Assembly (NCBI RefSeq): GCF_005503145.1
Contig: NZ_SCNV01000043.1
Span: 1 to 64,000, forward strand
From: Burkholderia sp. 4M9327F10
Lineage (GTDB): Bacteria > Pseudomonadota > Gammaproteobacteria > Burkholderiales > Burkholderiaceae
Direction: 5' to 3'
Length of the DNA stretch: 64,000 nt
Below the pieces are notes generated by a model. The model saw only the letters and a program-made list of their open reading frames with translations, did no database searches and was not told where the DNA came from. The position numbers and the translations under genes are program-made. Below are positions 24,663-32,876 of this stretch, piece by piece; within the stretch, counting starts at the first letter, position 1; every line of letters begins with the position of its first letter.

Positions 24663-25273
24663 CTCTCTCACCTGACAACCGCCCGAGGATCATTCTGGGG
24701 CGATTTTACGGATATCGAGCGACCACGACGACGCTGGGTCTCTTACTGAATCTGACAAGGTAAGGCATTCGGCGGGAGTGAGGATTGCGTGCGAAGAAAT
24801 GAAAAAGGTCAGCAATGCTTCGCCGTCGGCCGGAGGACGGTGTCTCCCGCAAAACCCAGCAAGGAGGCACGCCTACCTATGGCGACACATTGCGGTCATC
24901 GGCATCATCCCGGCGCACCGGCAGCAGCAGCGATGCCCCCACGCCACAGTAACAACCCGTGAACTGCAGTTTTCCTTTCGCTCCTACCAGCGGCAGTGAT
25001 GCCAATCACCAGATTTGGTTGAGGCAAGCCCGCCAACAGCCAACTGGTCTTGACGAGCCACATCCGATTTCAATGCGCCAAAAGCGTCGCGCATTGTCGC
25101 TAATTTCCCAAATTTTCGAGACTTATCTGATTTTATTGGAGATCGGTTTTCTCGAGAATGTGTTTCGGACTGTGTATTCATCATGAACACGGAAGCCTTG
25201 GGGTGCAGGAGACGCGCTCATGCGAAGTTTCGCCTGCAGGAAATTGACTAACAGAGAAACAGTAGAGGTGTGA
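24663..25273. other. 611-base gap; no gene seen
   Basis: Between the fimbria-like gene and the PAAR gene no ORF has codon bias or a ribosome site, and no tRNA-like or terminator hairpin stands out. The right half becomes AT-rich (about 25080-25180) and may hold the promoter for the PAAR-amidase genes, but no clear -35/-10 pair is certain. Confidence 0.5.
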
Positions 25274-25897
25274 GTGACTACCTACTATGCAGCGGTCGAA
25301 GGCGATTCGCTTGACAGCGCCGAAGGCGGCCACATCTATGCGACAAAGAAAACCATTGGGGCCATTGCAGACGAAAACGGCAGGTCCCGCAATATGGTGT
25401 TCATCGGGGATGAGGGTTATTGCGCGAAGTGTAATAGCAGCGGCGTTATCACCTATGGCGCGGGTGTTAGTGAACGCAAGCGCATGGTTGATCTTGTCAA
25501 CGGTGGCCGGCTCCAGGCTGTTGGTGGTGACATCGTTCTGTGCAAATGTGCTACGCCGCCCCGGATCGTTGCGGTTTATGGGCGCAAGTTCATGATATCG
25601 GACGGCGGTGACGTGACGCCCAGCGGCATCGCGGGAAATGCGATGGGCGCTACATCACCCGTGCCGCAGAAACCCGAGAAGCCATGCCATGTTCGCTGGT
25701 TCTTTGTATGGGACGCAGCTACTGGCGAGCCACTTCGCAACCGCAACTATTTTGCTGACGTTGCGGGTAAAAAGCACGCTGGTAAAACCGATGCGGGCGG
25801 TTACGTAAAGATCGAAACTGACGGCGAGCAGCCGCTTGATGTCCACGTGGTTTTTGCGTCACCAAAGCGCGCGCTAAAACCTTGCACGGAGGCCTGA
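25274..25897 (+). CDS. PAAR-domain protein with C-terminal extension (type VI secretion tip)
   Basis: A 207-residue protein. Residues about 20-120 fit a PAAR-like spike domain, with the metal-binding pattern seen as GDEGYCAKCNSSG and IVLCKCATPP and turn-rich Gly repeats. Residues about 135-200 form a second, beta-rich domain (FFVWDAATGEPLRNRNYF, KTDAGGYVKIETDGEQP) resembling the transthyretin-like extensions of some PAAR proteins that hold cargo. It would sharpen the VgrG tip of a type VI secretion system and carry the amidase encoded next. It starts with GTG at 25274 after an AGAGG site. No VgrG or other T6SS gene is in the window, so this is an orphan cargo cassette. Confidence 0.8.
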   Translation: MTTYYAAVEGDSLDSAEGGHIYATKKTIGAIADENGRSRNMVFIGDEGYCAKCNSSGVITYGAGVSERKRMVDLVNGGRLQAVGGDIVLCKCATPPRIVAVYGRKFMISDGGDVTPSGIAGNAMGATSPVPQKPEKPCHVRWFFVWDAATGEPLRNRNYFADVAGKKHAGKTDAGGYVKIETDGEQPLDVHVVFASPKRALKPCTEA

Positions 25898-25899
25898 CT

Positions 25900-26664
25900 G
25901 TGGCAGATTACGAGATCGAACACTGGACTTCTGCGCGGACCGTCCCTGGCAGCAGCAAAGACGACGCCGTCTCGGTATCCGTCAACAATCGAGCCGCAAC
26001 ACGGCAAGTGATCATTACACGGTTGAAGCAGAAAGGTTATGCGCTTCTCGAGCGATCCTCGTGGCACGCAAAACCACCGAGGAACGCCCTAACTCCGACG
26101 AACTGGGACTATCAGGACATTGTGATTCACCATGCCGGGCACAGCTATTCGTGTGCGGTGGATGAGCAAGGTGCAATCGAACAAATCCAGAAGGCGCAGG
26201 GATATGACATGCGCAAGTTCTACGACATCGGTTATCACTATGCTGTCTCGTGTCCGGGCGAACTGATTGAAGCGCGCGATATCCGGTTCACGGGCTCACA
26301 CGTCGCGGGCGACAACACCGGCAAGATAGGGATTGTCCTGCTTGAGAACTTGGCTGAGGCGGGCGAGGCGTGGCAGCAGGAGTACAGCCAGAAATCGCTT
26401 TGGCAGAAGCTTAAGGGATCGCTAGATATCGCCCGGGATGCCGTGGCTATCGATCATGCGATACCGACCCGAGCGCAGATTGACGCGTTATCTATCTTGG
26501 TTGGGACACTGCTAGAGTTTTTCAACGTCGCCGCTTTGGGAGGGCATCGCGAGTATCAACGCCTTGCGCCTGGCAATGAAGGGCGAGCATGTCCGGGGCG
26601 CTACGGTATGCAAGTGGTTGAGGATATGCGTGCGAAATTCGGACTCGCGGCACCGTCAAAGTGA
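25900..26664 (+). CDS. Peptidoglycan N-acetylmuramoyl-L-alanine amidase, putative T6SS effector
   Basis: A 254-residue protein with an amidase_2/PGRP-type catalytic domain from about residue 62. Zinc-ligand candidates are His in DIVIHHAGHSY, His in LGGHREYQRL and Cys in ACPGRY; a conserved tyrosine lies in GYHYAV. It would cleave the bond between muramic acid and the stem peptide. The first 60 residues show no signal peptide, so export by the adjacent PAAR protein is the logical route. GTG at 25900 follows GGAGG; the ORF can be read from 25882 but that start lacks a ribosome site. Start and upstream stop are two bases apart, indicating coupling. Delivery into rival cells is inference. Confidence 0.82.
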   Translation: MADYEIEHWTSARTVPGSSKDDAVSVSVNNRAATRQVIITRLKQKGYALLERSSWHAKPPRNALTPTNWDYQDIVIHHAGHSYSCAVDEQGAIEQIQKAQGYDMRKFYDIGYHYAVSCPGELIEARDIRFTGSHVAGDNTGKIGIVLLENLAEAGEAWQQEYSQKSLWQKLKGSLDIARDAVAIDHAIPTRAQIDALSILVGTLLEFFNVAALGGHREYQRLAPGNEGRACPGRYGMQVVEDMRAKFGLAAPSK

Positions 26665-26979
26665 AATTGCCCAACCAAGCTGTTGGTTAATGATGTATGT
26701 ATGATGTTCTAGTTGCGCCTGAATTAACTGGCAGCGCTGTGAATTTAAAGTGTGCTCTCCCACTGGCAGACCGATCTGTCGCTCGATCGATCCAAGCCAT
26801 TCGCTGCTACCGGGGTCCGGTCCGTGCCCTTCTCCATCAGAAATATCGAAGTAGTGACTAGAAAGGTATGAGAACCATTCTGGTGTGCATGGCTCGACTA
26901 AGGGCGCACGTGGCAAGTCGGTCGTAACGGCGAGCCATCCAATAACGATAATGGCACCAAGCCCCGCGAGGATTCTCAT
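26656..26979 (-). CDS. Small membrane-anchored protein, candidate immunity protein
   Basis: A 107-residue protein with an N-terminal hydrophobic anchor or signal (RILAGLGAIIVIGWLAV, 2-18) and a polar periplasmic remainder holding two cysteines (CTPEWF, QRCQLIQ). It lies tail-to-tail with the amidase gene, overlapping by nine bases. A periplasmic partner is what protection from a cell-wall amidase needs, but immunity genes normally lie downstream on the same strand, so the call is tentative. AAAAGG precedes the ATG at 26979 by five bases, inside the first codons of the facing YdcF-like gene. Confidence 0.5.
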   Translation of the reverse strand: MRILAGLGAIIVIGWLAVTTDLPRAPLVEPCTPEWFSYLSSHYFDISDGEGHGPDPGSSEWLGSIERQIGLPVGEHTLNSQRCQLIQAQLEHHTYIINQQLGWAISL

Positions 26980-27534
26980 TTGAACCTTTTGAAAATCGTT
27001 GTAAGTGTATGGTTGATTCTCAGCGTGGTGTTGGCTTCAGCGGGCCTGCTAACCCACCCGCACTCGGCAGACATTGCCGTTGTGCTCGGTAACACCGTAG
27101 ACCGAAATGGTAGCCCGTCACCAAGATTGGCGGCAAGGCTGACTCGCGCTTGGGAATGCTATCAACGACATCAATGTGGAATCATCTTCGTTAGCGGCGG
27201 CATTGACTCCTCTGGCACAAACGAGGGTGAGGCGATGCGGGCCTGGCTTGTTCGCCGAGGAGTCCCTGGCGATAGGGTCTTTGTGGATGACGCAGGAAAT
27301 GACACATGGTCTACAGCACGCCACGCTAGCGAATTCATGCGGAATCGTGGACTCTCAAGTGCTGTGGTCGTAACGCAATATTTTCATCTTCCCAGGGCTA
27401 TGCTGGCTCTCAAACGCTTTGGCGTCGACGAAGTCAGTGGCGCATATCCTCGCTTCTGGGAGTTTCGCGATTTCTATTCGGTCGTGCGTGAAGCGCCTGC
27501 CTTTCTCTGGTACGTTGTTCGTCCTATCAAATGA
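26980..27534 (+). CDS. YdcF/SanA-like DUF218 membrane protein
   Basis: A 184-residue protein with one N-terminal membrane helix (about 3-22) and a DUF218 domain. Typical segments are DIAVVLGNTVDRNGSPSPRL, IIFVSGG, the NEGEAMRAWLVRRGVP helix and the DTWSTARHA and VTQYFHLPRA motifs. Family members (YdcF, SanA, ElyC) affect envelope integrity; the biochemical activity is not settled. The start is TTG at 26980, with GAGG eight bases upstream. That ribosome site lies inside the opposing ORF, whose ATG is the adjacent base pair, so the two genes start back to back with no space between. AT content is above that of the core genome. Confidence 0.8.
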   Translation: MNLLKIVVSVWLILSVVLASAGLLTHPHSADIAVVLGNTVDRNGSPSPRLAARLTRAWECYQRHQCGIIFVSGGIDSSGTNEGEAMRAWLVRRGVPGDRVFVDDAGNDTWSTARHASEFMRNRGLSSAVVVTQYFHLPRAMLALKRFGVDEVSGAYPRFWEFRDFYSVVREAPAFLWYVVRPIK

Positions 27535-27587
27535 CGGTGTGCCACCAGTGTGGCCCGAATTTGCCTACATGGACCCAGAAAGCAAAA

Positions 27588-27610
27588 AGCCCGGTCGCAG
27601 TGACCGGGCT
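27588..27610 (-). terminator. Intrinsic terminator of tRNA-Lys
   Basis: A 9-bp perfect stem AGCCCGGTC/GACCGGGCT with a 5-base loop, followed on the minus strand by TTTTT. It lies 17 bases beyond the tRNA 3' end. Confidence 0.85.
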
Positions 27611-27626
27611 AAGTGCTTGATATCTT

Positions 27627-27702
27627 TGGTGGGGCGTGAGTGACTCGAACACTCGACCTACGGATTAAGAGTCCGCTGCTCTACCAACTGAGCTAACGCC
27701 CC
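27627..27702 (-). tRNA. tRNA-Lys(CUU)
   Basis: A 76-base tRNA with encoded CCA. The acceptor stem GGGGCGT pairs fully with ACGCCCC; D-arm TAGCTCAGTTGGTAGAGC; anticodon loop CTCTTAA gives CUU, reading AAG; T-arm GTTCGAGTC. A CATAAT -10 element lies just upstream (27716-27721). It marks the right boundary of the accessory zone to its left. Confidence 0.95.
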
Positions 27703-27901
27703 CAACAGACTGCGAATTATGCAGGACTTTCTTCCGCTTGCCTAGCCCCCTTTCGCAGATTTCTTAAAAAAATTCGTAACCCCCGGCATCGCATCCCCGC
27801 GGGCGCCCTAACAGGCCGCAAAAGCACGCAATTTCTACCGTCCCGGTATCATGTCGCCACACCATGCCGCGAGAAGCCTCACGCGGCCCAAACGGGGGCG
27901 A

Positions 27902-28309
27902 ATGATGGATGACAAAGCGATATCAGAGTTGCTCGACCGCGTGCTGGCGCCGTGGGTGCGCACGCTCGCGCTGACCCCGGTGAAGGTCGACGAGGAAAGC
28001 GCCACCATGCGGCTGCCGTTTTCCGGCGAACTGCGCCACTCGGGTGGCGTGATCTGCGGCCAGGTCTTCATGGCGGCGGCCGACACCGCGATGATCGTCG
28101 CCATCTCCGCCGCCCTCGACGGCTTCAAGCCGATGACCACCGTGTCGTTGAACATCAGCTTCATGCGCGCCGTGCGCAAGGGCGACGTACTGATTACGGC
28201 GCGCGTGCTGCGCATGGGTCGCAACCTGGTATTCGGCGAAGTCGAATTGTTCGACGAGGACGGCACGATGGCGGTCCACGCCACCACCACCTATGCACTG
28301 CTGTCGTAA
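27902..28309 (+). CDS. PaaI-family hotdog thioesterase
   Basis: A 135-residue protein with the hotdog fold of PaaI-type acyl-CoA thioesterases. HSGGVICGQVFMAAADTAM (about 45-63) carries the catalytic Asp/Asn-Gly region, and MTTVSLNISFMRAVRKGD covers the central beta-strands. It would hydrolyse acyl- or aryl-CoA esters in the cytosol. There are two tandem ATGs (27902 and 27905); the upstream in-frame ATG at 27851 adds an unlikely basic tail. It is followed 33 bases later by a patatin-like gene in the same direction, so a small lipid- or CoA-related operon is possible. Confidence 0.86.
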   Translation: MMDDKAISELLDRVLAPWVRTLALTPVKVDEESATMRLPFSGELRHSGGVICGQVFMAAADTAMIVAISAALDGFKPMTTVSLNISFMRAVRKGDVLITARVLRMGRNLVFGEVELFDEDGTMAVHATTTYALLS

Positions 28310-28342
28310 GCGCTACGCGCCGCATTCCAAGGGAAAGGAATA

Positions 28343-29209
28343 ATGTTCGATCAGGTTGTATTCGCGGGCGGCGGCAATCGCTGCTGGTGGCAGGCGGGCT
28401 TCTGGGACCTCGTGCAGCCGGAGCTGAAGATCCGGCCGCGCGTCATCACCGGCATCTCGGCGGGTGCGGCCACTGCGTGCATGCTCTACACGCGCGATTC
28501 CGACTGGGTCATGCGCTATTACGAAGATGCGCTGCGCCACAACACCAGAAATGCCTACTGGGGCAACCTGCTGCGCGGTGAATCGGTGTTTCCTCACTAT
28601 CGGATCTACCGCAAGGCGCTGCTCGACATCTATGGCGAGAAGTTCGCTGCGCTCGCGCAGGCGCCGGAAATCCGCATCGGCGTGTCGCATTTGCCGCGTT
28701 GGCTCGGCGCGCGCAGCGCGGTCGCGGCGGGGTTGATCGCTTACAACATCGAGAAGTACGTGCGCAAGACGCTGCATCCCACGCTCGGCCAGACGCTCGG
28801 CTTTCATCCCGAGTTCGTGCGCGCGCAGGATTGCGCGAGTGTCGAAGATCTTGCCGACCTGATCCTGCAATCGTCCTCGACGCCGCCCTTCACGCCGGTC
28901 TTGCGGCGCAACGGCCGGCCGGTTCTCGACGGCGGGATGGTCGACAACGTGCCGGTCGGCGCGCTCGATGAAACGCCCGGCAACGTCCTCGTCATGGTCA
29001 CGCGCCTTTATCCGCGCCCGCAGATGTTCGTCGTGCCGCACGGCGCGCAGCAACGGTTGTACGTGCAGCCGTCGCGCAAGGTGCCCATTTCGAGCTGGGA
29101 TTACACGAGCCCGTCGCAGATGCAGCACGCCTACAACCTCGGCCGCTCGGACGGTGAGCAGTTCCTGCGGCACATACCGCAATTGCTCGAGACCGCACTG
29201 CACGACTGA
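28343..29209 (+). CDS. Patatin-like phospholipase
   Basis: A 288-residue patatin-family hydrolase with every catalytic element: oxyanion-hole GGGNR (9-13), nucleophile Ser in GISAG (about 37-41) and the Asp of the DGG motif in VLDGGMVDN (about 194-202). The Ser-Asp dyad acts on acyl ester bonds of lipids. No signal peptide or membrane anchor is visible, so it should be cytosolic unless secreted by an unknown route. AAAGGAATA precedes the ATG. Confidence 0.9.
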   Translation: MFDQVVFAGGGNRCWWQAGFWDLVQPELKIRPRVITGISAGAATACMLYTRDSDWVMRYYEDALRHNTRNAYWGNLLRGESVFPHYRIYRKALLDIYGEKFAALAQAPEIRIGVSHLPRWLGARSAVAAGLIAYNIEKYVRKTLHPTLGQTLGFHPEFVRAQDCASVEDLADLILQSSSTPPFTPVLRRNGRPVLDGGMVDNVPVGALDETPGNVLVMVTRLYPRPQMFVVPHGAQQRLYVQPSRKVPISSWDYTSPSQMQHAYNLGRSDGEQFLRHIPQLLETALHD

Positions 29210-29233
29210 AGCAAAACGGAAAGCCTGAAGCGT

Positions 29234-29252
29234 GGCGGCCTCGCGGGCCGCC
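29234..29252. terminator. Hairpin between convergent patatin and dehydrogenase genes
   Basis: A 7-bp GC stem (GGCGGCC/GGCCGCC) with a 5-base loop in the 64-base gap between two convergent genes. No long T-run; a second short palindrome (aggcctagtaggcct) follows at 29261-29275. Confidence 0.45.
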
Positions 29253-29273
29253 CTAGCCTCAGGCCTAGTAGGC

Positions 29274-30290
29274 CTAGGCCTTCCGCCGCCCGCCCTGCAA
29301 CGCCTCGGGATTCGCCACGCTCGTCGTATCCCCGCTGTCGAATGCCAGGATATTCCTGAACGCCGCGGAGAAATACAGCTCGTAGCTCTCACGCTCCACA
29401 TATCCGATGTGCGGCGTGCAAATCACGTTTTCCATCCGCAGCAGGCTGTAGCCCTGCAGAATCGGTTCGCTTTCGTAGACGTCGATGGCGACCATGCCTG
29501 GCCGGTTACGCGCCAAGGCATTCACCAGTGCATTCTCTTCCAGCAGTTCGGCCCGGCTCGTGTTCACGAGCAGCGCGGTCGGCTTCATCCGCAGCAGATC
29601 CTCCTGCTTGACGATGCCGCGTGTGTCGTCGTGCAACCTCAAGTGCAGGGACAGCACGTCGCTTTGCTCAAACAGTGCTTCACGGCTTTCGGCTACACCG
29701 TAACCGTCGGCGCGCGCTGCTTCGAGCGTGCTACCGCGTCCCCAGACCAGCACATCCATGCCGAACGCCTTGCCGTATCCCGCGACAAGGCGGCCGATCT
29801 TGCCGTAGCCCCAGATGCCGAGGGTCTGACCACGCAAGACCTGACCCAGGCCGAAGTTCGGCGGCAGCGCAGACGTCTTCAATCCCGACTGCTGCCAGGC
29901 CCCTTGCTTAAGGTTTGCTACGTATTGTGGAATGCGCCGCTGCGCCGCCATGATAAGGGACCAGGTCAGTTCGGCCGGCGCGATCGGCGAGCCGCTGCCT
30001 TCCAGCACGGCGATGCCGCGCTCGGTACAGGCGGCCAGATCGATATGGCTCGACACCTTGCCGGTCTGGCTGATCATGCGCAGATGAGGGAGTTTGTCGA
30101 GCAGTTGCGAGTTGATGCGGGTGCGTTCGCGGATCAGCACCAGCGCGTCGACTTCCGACAGACGGCTGGCGAGTTGCCCGAGGCCGCGGACAGTGTTGTT
30201 GAACACCTTGACGTCATGGTCGGCGAGCAACTGAAAGCAGTCGAGCTTGCGGACGGCGTCCTGGTAATCGTCGAGGATGGCAATCTTCAT
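29274..30290 (-). CDS. D-2-hydroxyacid dehydrogenase family protein
   Basis: A 338-residue NAD(P)-dependent D-isomer 2-hydroxyacid dehydrogenase. The Rossmann motif GIWGYGKIG (about 157-165), catalytic Arg in NTSRAELL, Glu in DVYESEP and His in CTPHIGY (about 290-296) form the standard Arg-Glu-His set. It reduces or oxidises a 2-keto/2-hydroxy acid. No adjacent pathway gene reveals the substrate; candidates are glyoxylate/hydroxypyruvate or phosphoglycerate-like acids. It converges on the patatin gene and is divergent from pckG. Confidence 0.88.
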   Translation of the reverse strand: MKIAILDDYQDAVRKLDCFQLLADHDVKVFNNTVRGLGQLASRLSEVDALVLIRERTRINSQLLDKLPHLRMISQTGKVSSHIDLAACTERGIAVLEGSGSPIAPAELTWSLIMAAQRRIPQYVANLKQGAWQQSGLKTSALPPNFGLGQVLRGQTLGIWGYGKIGRLVAGYGKAFGMDVLVWGRGSTLEAARADGYGVAESREALFEQSDVLSLHLRLHDDTRGIVKQEDLLRMKPTALLVNTSRAELLEENALVNALARNRPGMVAIDVYESEPILQGYSLLRMENVICTPHIGYVERESYELYFSAAFRNILAFDSGDTTSVANPEALQGGRRKA

Positions 30291-30668
30291 AGTCTTGGTG
30301 TTTTGCGACGCACCATGACGGTGCGGAACGGAGTGTTAAGCTGGCTGTCCCATCATGTGAGGTAGATCACACGCTGGTTTGGATGGATGCCTTATCGTAG
30401 AAAGTGCCGCATAGATGGCATGACAACGAAAAGGCAAGAGTTGAGAACGTTTTTAACAGTTTGTTGCGTGTCGATGCAAGCCGCTTTACAGACGGTTGCA
30501 GAGGGCCGCTGGCGGAAGGCGCCGCGCAACAGGCTGCATGGCCCATCACGACCTGCACAATCGTGCGCCGGCTGGCCGGCGCGACTGGATTGACGCCTCT
30601 CGCAAGCAGCGTCGTTGGGCTCGTACCGTTTTTCTTTTTGCTTACATAAACGAAACGGAGACAGCTCG
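30291..30668. other. Divergent gap upstream of pckG; no gene seen
   Basis: A 378-base region before pckG. It probably holds promoters for pckG and for the divergent dehydrogenase, but none is clear enough to mark. No short ORF with a good ribosome site and no RNA gene is visible. Confidence 0.5.
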
Positions 30669-32525
30669 ATGAATCATCCCGCCTTTGCAGGAAACCCGGT
30701 CATTGAGGCGCCTGACTGGGTCAAAAACCGCAAACTGATCGACTGGGTGGAACGCGTCGCTGCGTTGACCAAGCCTGATCGGATCGTCTGGTGCGACGGC
30801 TCGCAGGAAGAATATGACCGCCTGTGCGCGCAGATGGTCGCGGCAGGCACGCTCAGAAAGCTCAATCCCGCCAAACGTCCCAATTCCTACTTGGCCTGGT
30901 CCGATCCGTCGGACGTGGCCCGCGTCGAAGACCGGACTTTCATCTGTTCGCAGCGCCGCGAGGATGCTGGCCCCACTAACAACTGGATCGCGCCCGCAGA
31001 GATGCGTGTCACGCTTGACGGCCTGTTCGAGGGTGCCATGCGCGGCCGCACCATGTACGTGGTGCCGTTCTCGATGGGGCCGCTCGGTTCGCCGATCGCG
31101 CATATCGGCGTCGAATTGAGCGACAGCCCGTACGTGGTCACCAACATGCGCATCATGACGCGCATGGGCCGCCAGGTGTACGACGTGCTCGGCGCCGACG
31201 GCGACTTCGTGCCGTGCGTGCATTCGGTGGGTGCGCCGCTTGCGGAGGGGGCGCAAGACGTCCCGTGGCCATGCAACGACACCAAATACATCGTCCATTT
31301 CCCCGAGCAGCGGGAAATCTGGAGCTACGGTTCAGGCTACGGCGGCAACGCGCTGCTCGGCAAGAAGTGCTTCGCGCTGCGCATCGCTTCCACCATGGGC
31401 CGCGCCGAAGGCTGGCTCGCCGAGCACATGCTGATTCTTGGCGTGACCTCGCCGAAGGGGCGCAAGCATCACGTGGCGGCGGCGTTTCCGTCGGCTTGCG
31501 GCAAGACCAACTTTGCGATGCTGATTCCGCCGGAGGGCCTGAACGGCTGGAAAATTTCGACAATCGGCGATGACATCGCCTGGATCAAGCCCGGCAAGGA
31601 CGGCCGCCTCTACGCGATCAATCCGGAGGCTGGCTACTTCGGCGTTGCGCCGGGCACCAGCGAGAAGACGAACTTCAATGCGATGGCCACGCTCAAGGAA
31701 AACGTCATTTTCACCAACGTGGCGCTGACCGATGACGGCGACGTCTGGTGGGAAGGCATGACTGATGAGGTCCCCGCTCATCTGACCGACTGGCAAGGCA
31801 AGGACTGGACGCCGGCCATCGCCAAGGAGACCGGGCGCAAGGCCGCCCATCCGAACGCGCGTTTTACGGCGCCGGCGTCGCAATGTCCCTCGATTGATGC
31901 CGATTGGGAGAATCCAACTGGTGTGCCGCTCGATGCATTCATCTTCGGCGGCCGTCGCTCGACCACGGTGCCCCTCGTCACCGAGGCGCGCAACTGGGTC
32001 GAAGGGGTCTACATGGCGGCGACCATGGGCTCGGAAACCACTGCTGCGGCCGCTGGCCAGCAAGGCGTGGTGCGGCGCGACCCGTTCGCGATGCTGCCCT
32101 TCTGCGGCTACAACATGAGCGACTACTTTGCTCACTGGCTGAAAACGGGCGAACGGCTCGCGCAACTGAACGCAAAGCTGCCGAAGATCTTCTGCGTGAA
32201 CTGGTTCCGCAAGGGCGCGGACGGCAAGTTCGTCTGGCCGGGCTTCGGCGAAAACATGCGCGTGCTGAGCTGGATGGTTGGCCGCATCGAAGGTGTGGCG
32301 CAGGGCGAAGAGCATGCTTTCGGCGTCTCGCCGCATTACGAGGACATCGACTGGAGCGGTCTCGACTTCACCAAGGCCCAGTTCGATCAGGTGATCTCCG
32401 TCGACGACGCAGCCTGGCGCGCGGAGCTTGCTCTGCATGCGGAGTTGTTCGACACGCTGCAGCACAACCTGCCTCCGGCCCTGCGCGATGCAAAAACGGC
32501 GCTTGAGGAACGGCTCACAACTTGA
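30669..32525 (+). CDS. pckG: Phosphoenolpyruvate carboxykinase (GTP)
   Basis: A 618-residue GTP-dependent PEP carboxykinase that makes phosphoenolpyruvate from oxaloacetate, the first step of gluconeogenesis. The P-loop with its reactive cysteine is FPSACGKTNFAML (about 277-289). The IGDDIAWIKPGKDGRL and FGGRRSTTVPLV segments are the usual metal- and guanine-binding regions. Length fits the GTP family and excludes the ATP-type (about 530 residues). The ATG at 30669 follows GGAGACAGCTCG. A strong terminator follows the gene. Confidence 0.97.
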   Translation: MNHPAFAGNPVIEAPDWVKNRKLIDWVERVAALTKPDRIVWCDGSQEEYDRLCAQMVAAGTLRKLNPAKRPNSYLAWSDPSDVARVEDRTFICSQRREDAGPTNNWIAPAEMRVTLDGLFEGAMRGRTMYVVPFSMGPLGSPIAHIGVELSDSPYVVTNMRIMTRMGRQVYDVLGADGDFVPCVHSVGAPLAEGAQDVPWPCNDTKYIVHFPEQREIWSYGSGYGGNALLGKKCFALRIASTMGRAEGWLAEHMLILGVTSPKGRKHHVAAAFPSACGKTNFAMLIPPEGLNGWKISTIGDDIAWIKPGKDGRLYAINPEAGYFGVAPGTSEKTNFNAMATLKENVIFTNVALTDDGDVWWEGMTDEVPAHLTDWQGKDWTPAIAKETGRKAAHPNARFTAPASQCPSIDADWENPTGVPLDAFIFGGRRSTTVPLVTEARNWVEGVYMAATMGSETTAAAAGQQGVVRRDPFAMLPFCGYNMSDYFAHWLKTGERLAQLNAKLPKIFCVNWFRKGADGKFVWPGFGENMRVLSWMVGRIEGVAQGEEHAFGVSPHYEDIDWSGLDFTKAQFDQVISVDDAAWRAELALHAELFDTLQHNLPPALRDAKTALEERLTT

Positions 32526-32553
32526 TCATGTGAGTACTCACTCCGCATAAAAG

Positions 32554-32575
32554 ACCGCCTTCGGGCGGTTTTTTT
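32554..32575 (+). terminator. Intrinsic terminator of pckG
   Basis: A 6-bp ACCGCC/GGCGGT stem with a TTCG tetraloop and a run of seven T, 28 bases after the pckG stop. The rest of the gap up to 32876 shows no gene. Confidence 0.92.
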
Positions 32576-32876
32576 GTGGTTTTTTGTATTTTCGCCGCTT
32601 GCGGCTGACTTTCAGTCTATCGTGGGTGCGTTATCGCAGGGTGTCCGCTGTTCGAACAATAAACACAGTGCAAGCTGCAGCGCAGCATATTGTTTCCTGA
32701 AAAGGAACAATTGACTCCCGGATACCGCACTGGCGAGTACGGTGATACGAAACTTAATAAAAAACCGGATTCTTGAGCAACTTCTGCACGAATTAACGAG
32801 TCGTAGGAGAATTCCCAGTTCGCTTCACTGGCCGAACCGGTTTGTCAGGAAGCTGTAACACGGCAGGAGTTGTCTT

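Noticed and set aside
23600..27702. Integrated element with attachment sites at tRNA-Lys
   Set aside because: I found no direct repeat of the tRNA 3' end to the left and no integrase gene.
30367..30558. 63-codon minus-strand ORF upstream of pckG
   Set aside because: No ribosome site, no conservation evidence, Cys/Ser-rich random composition.
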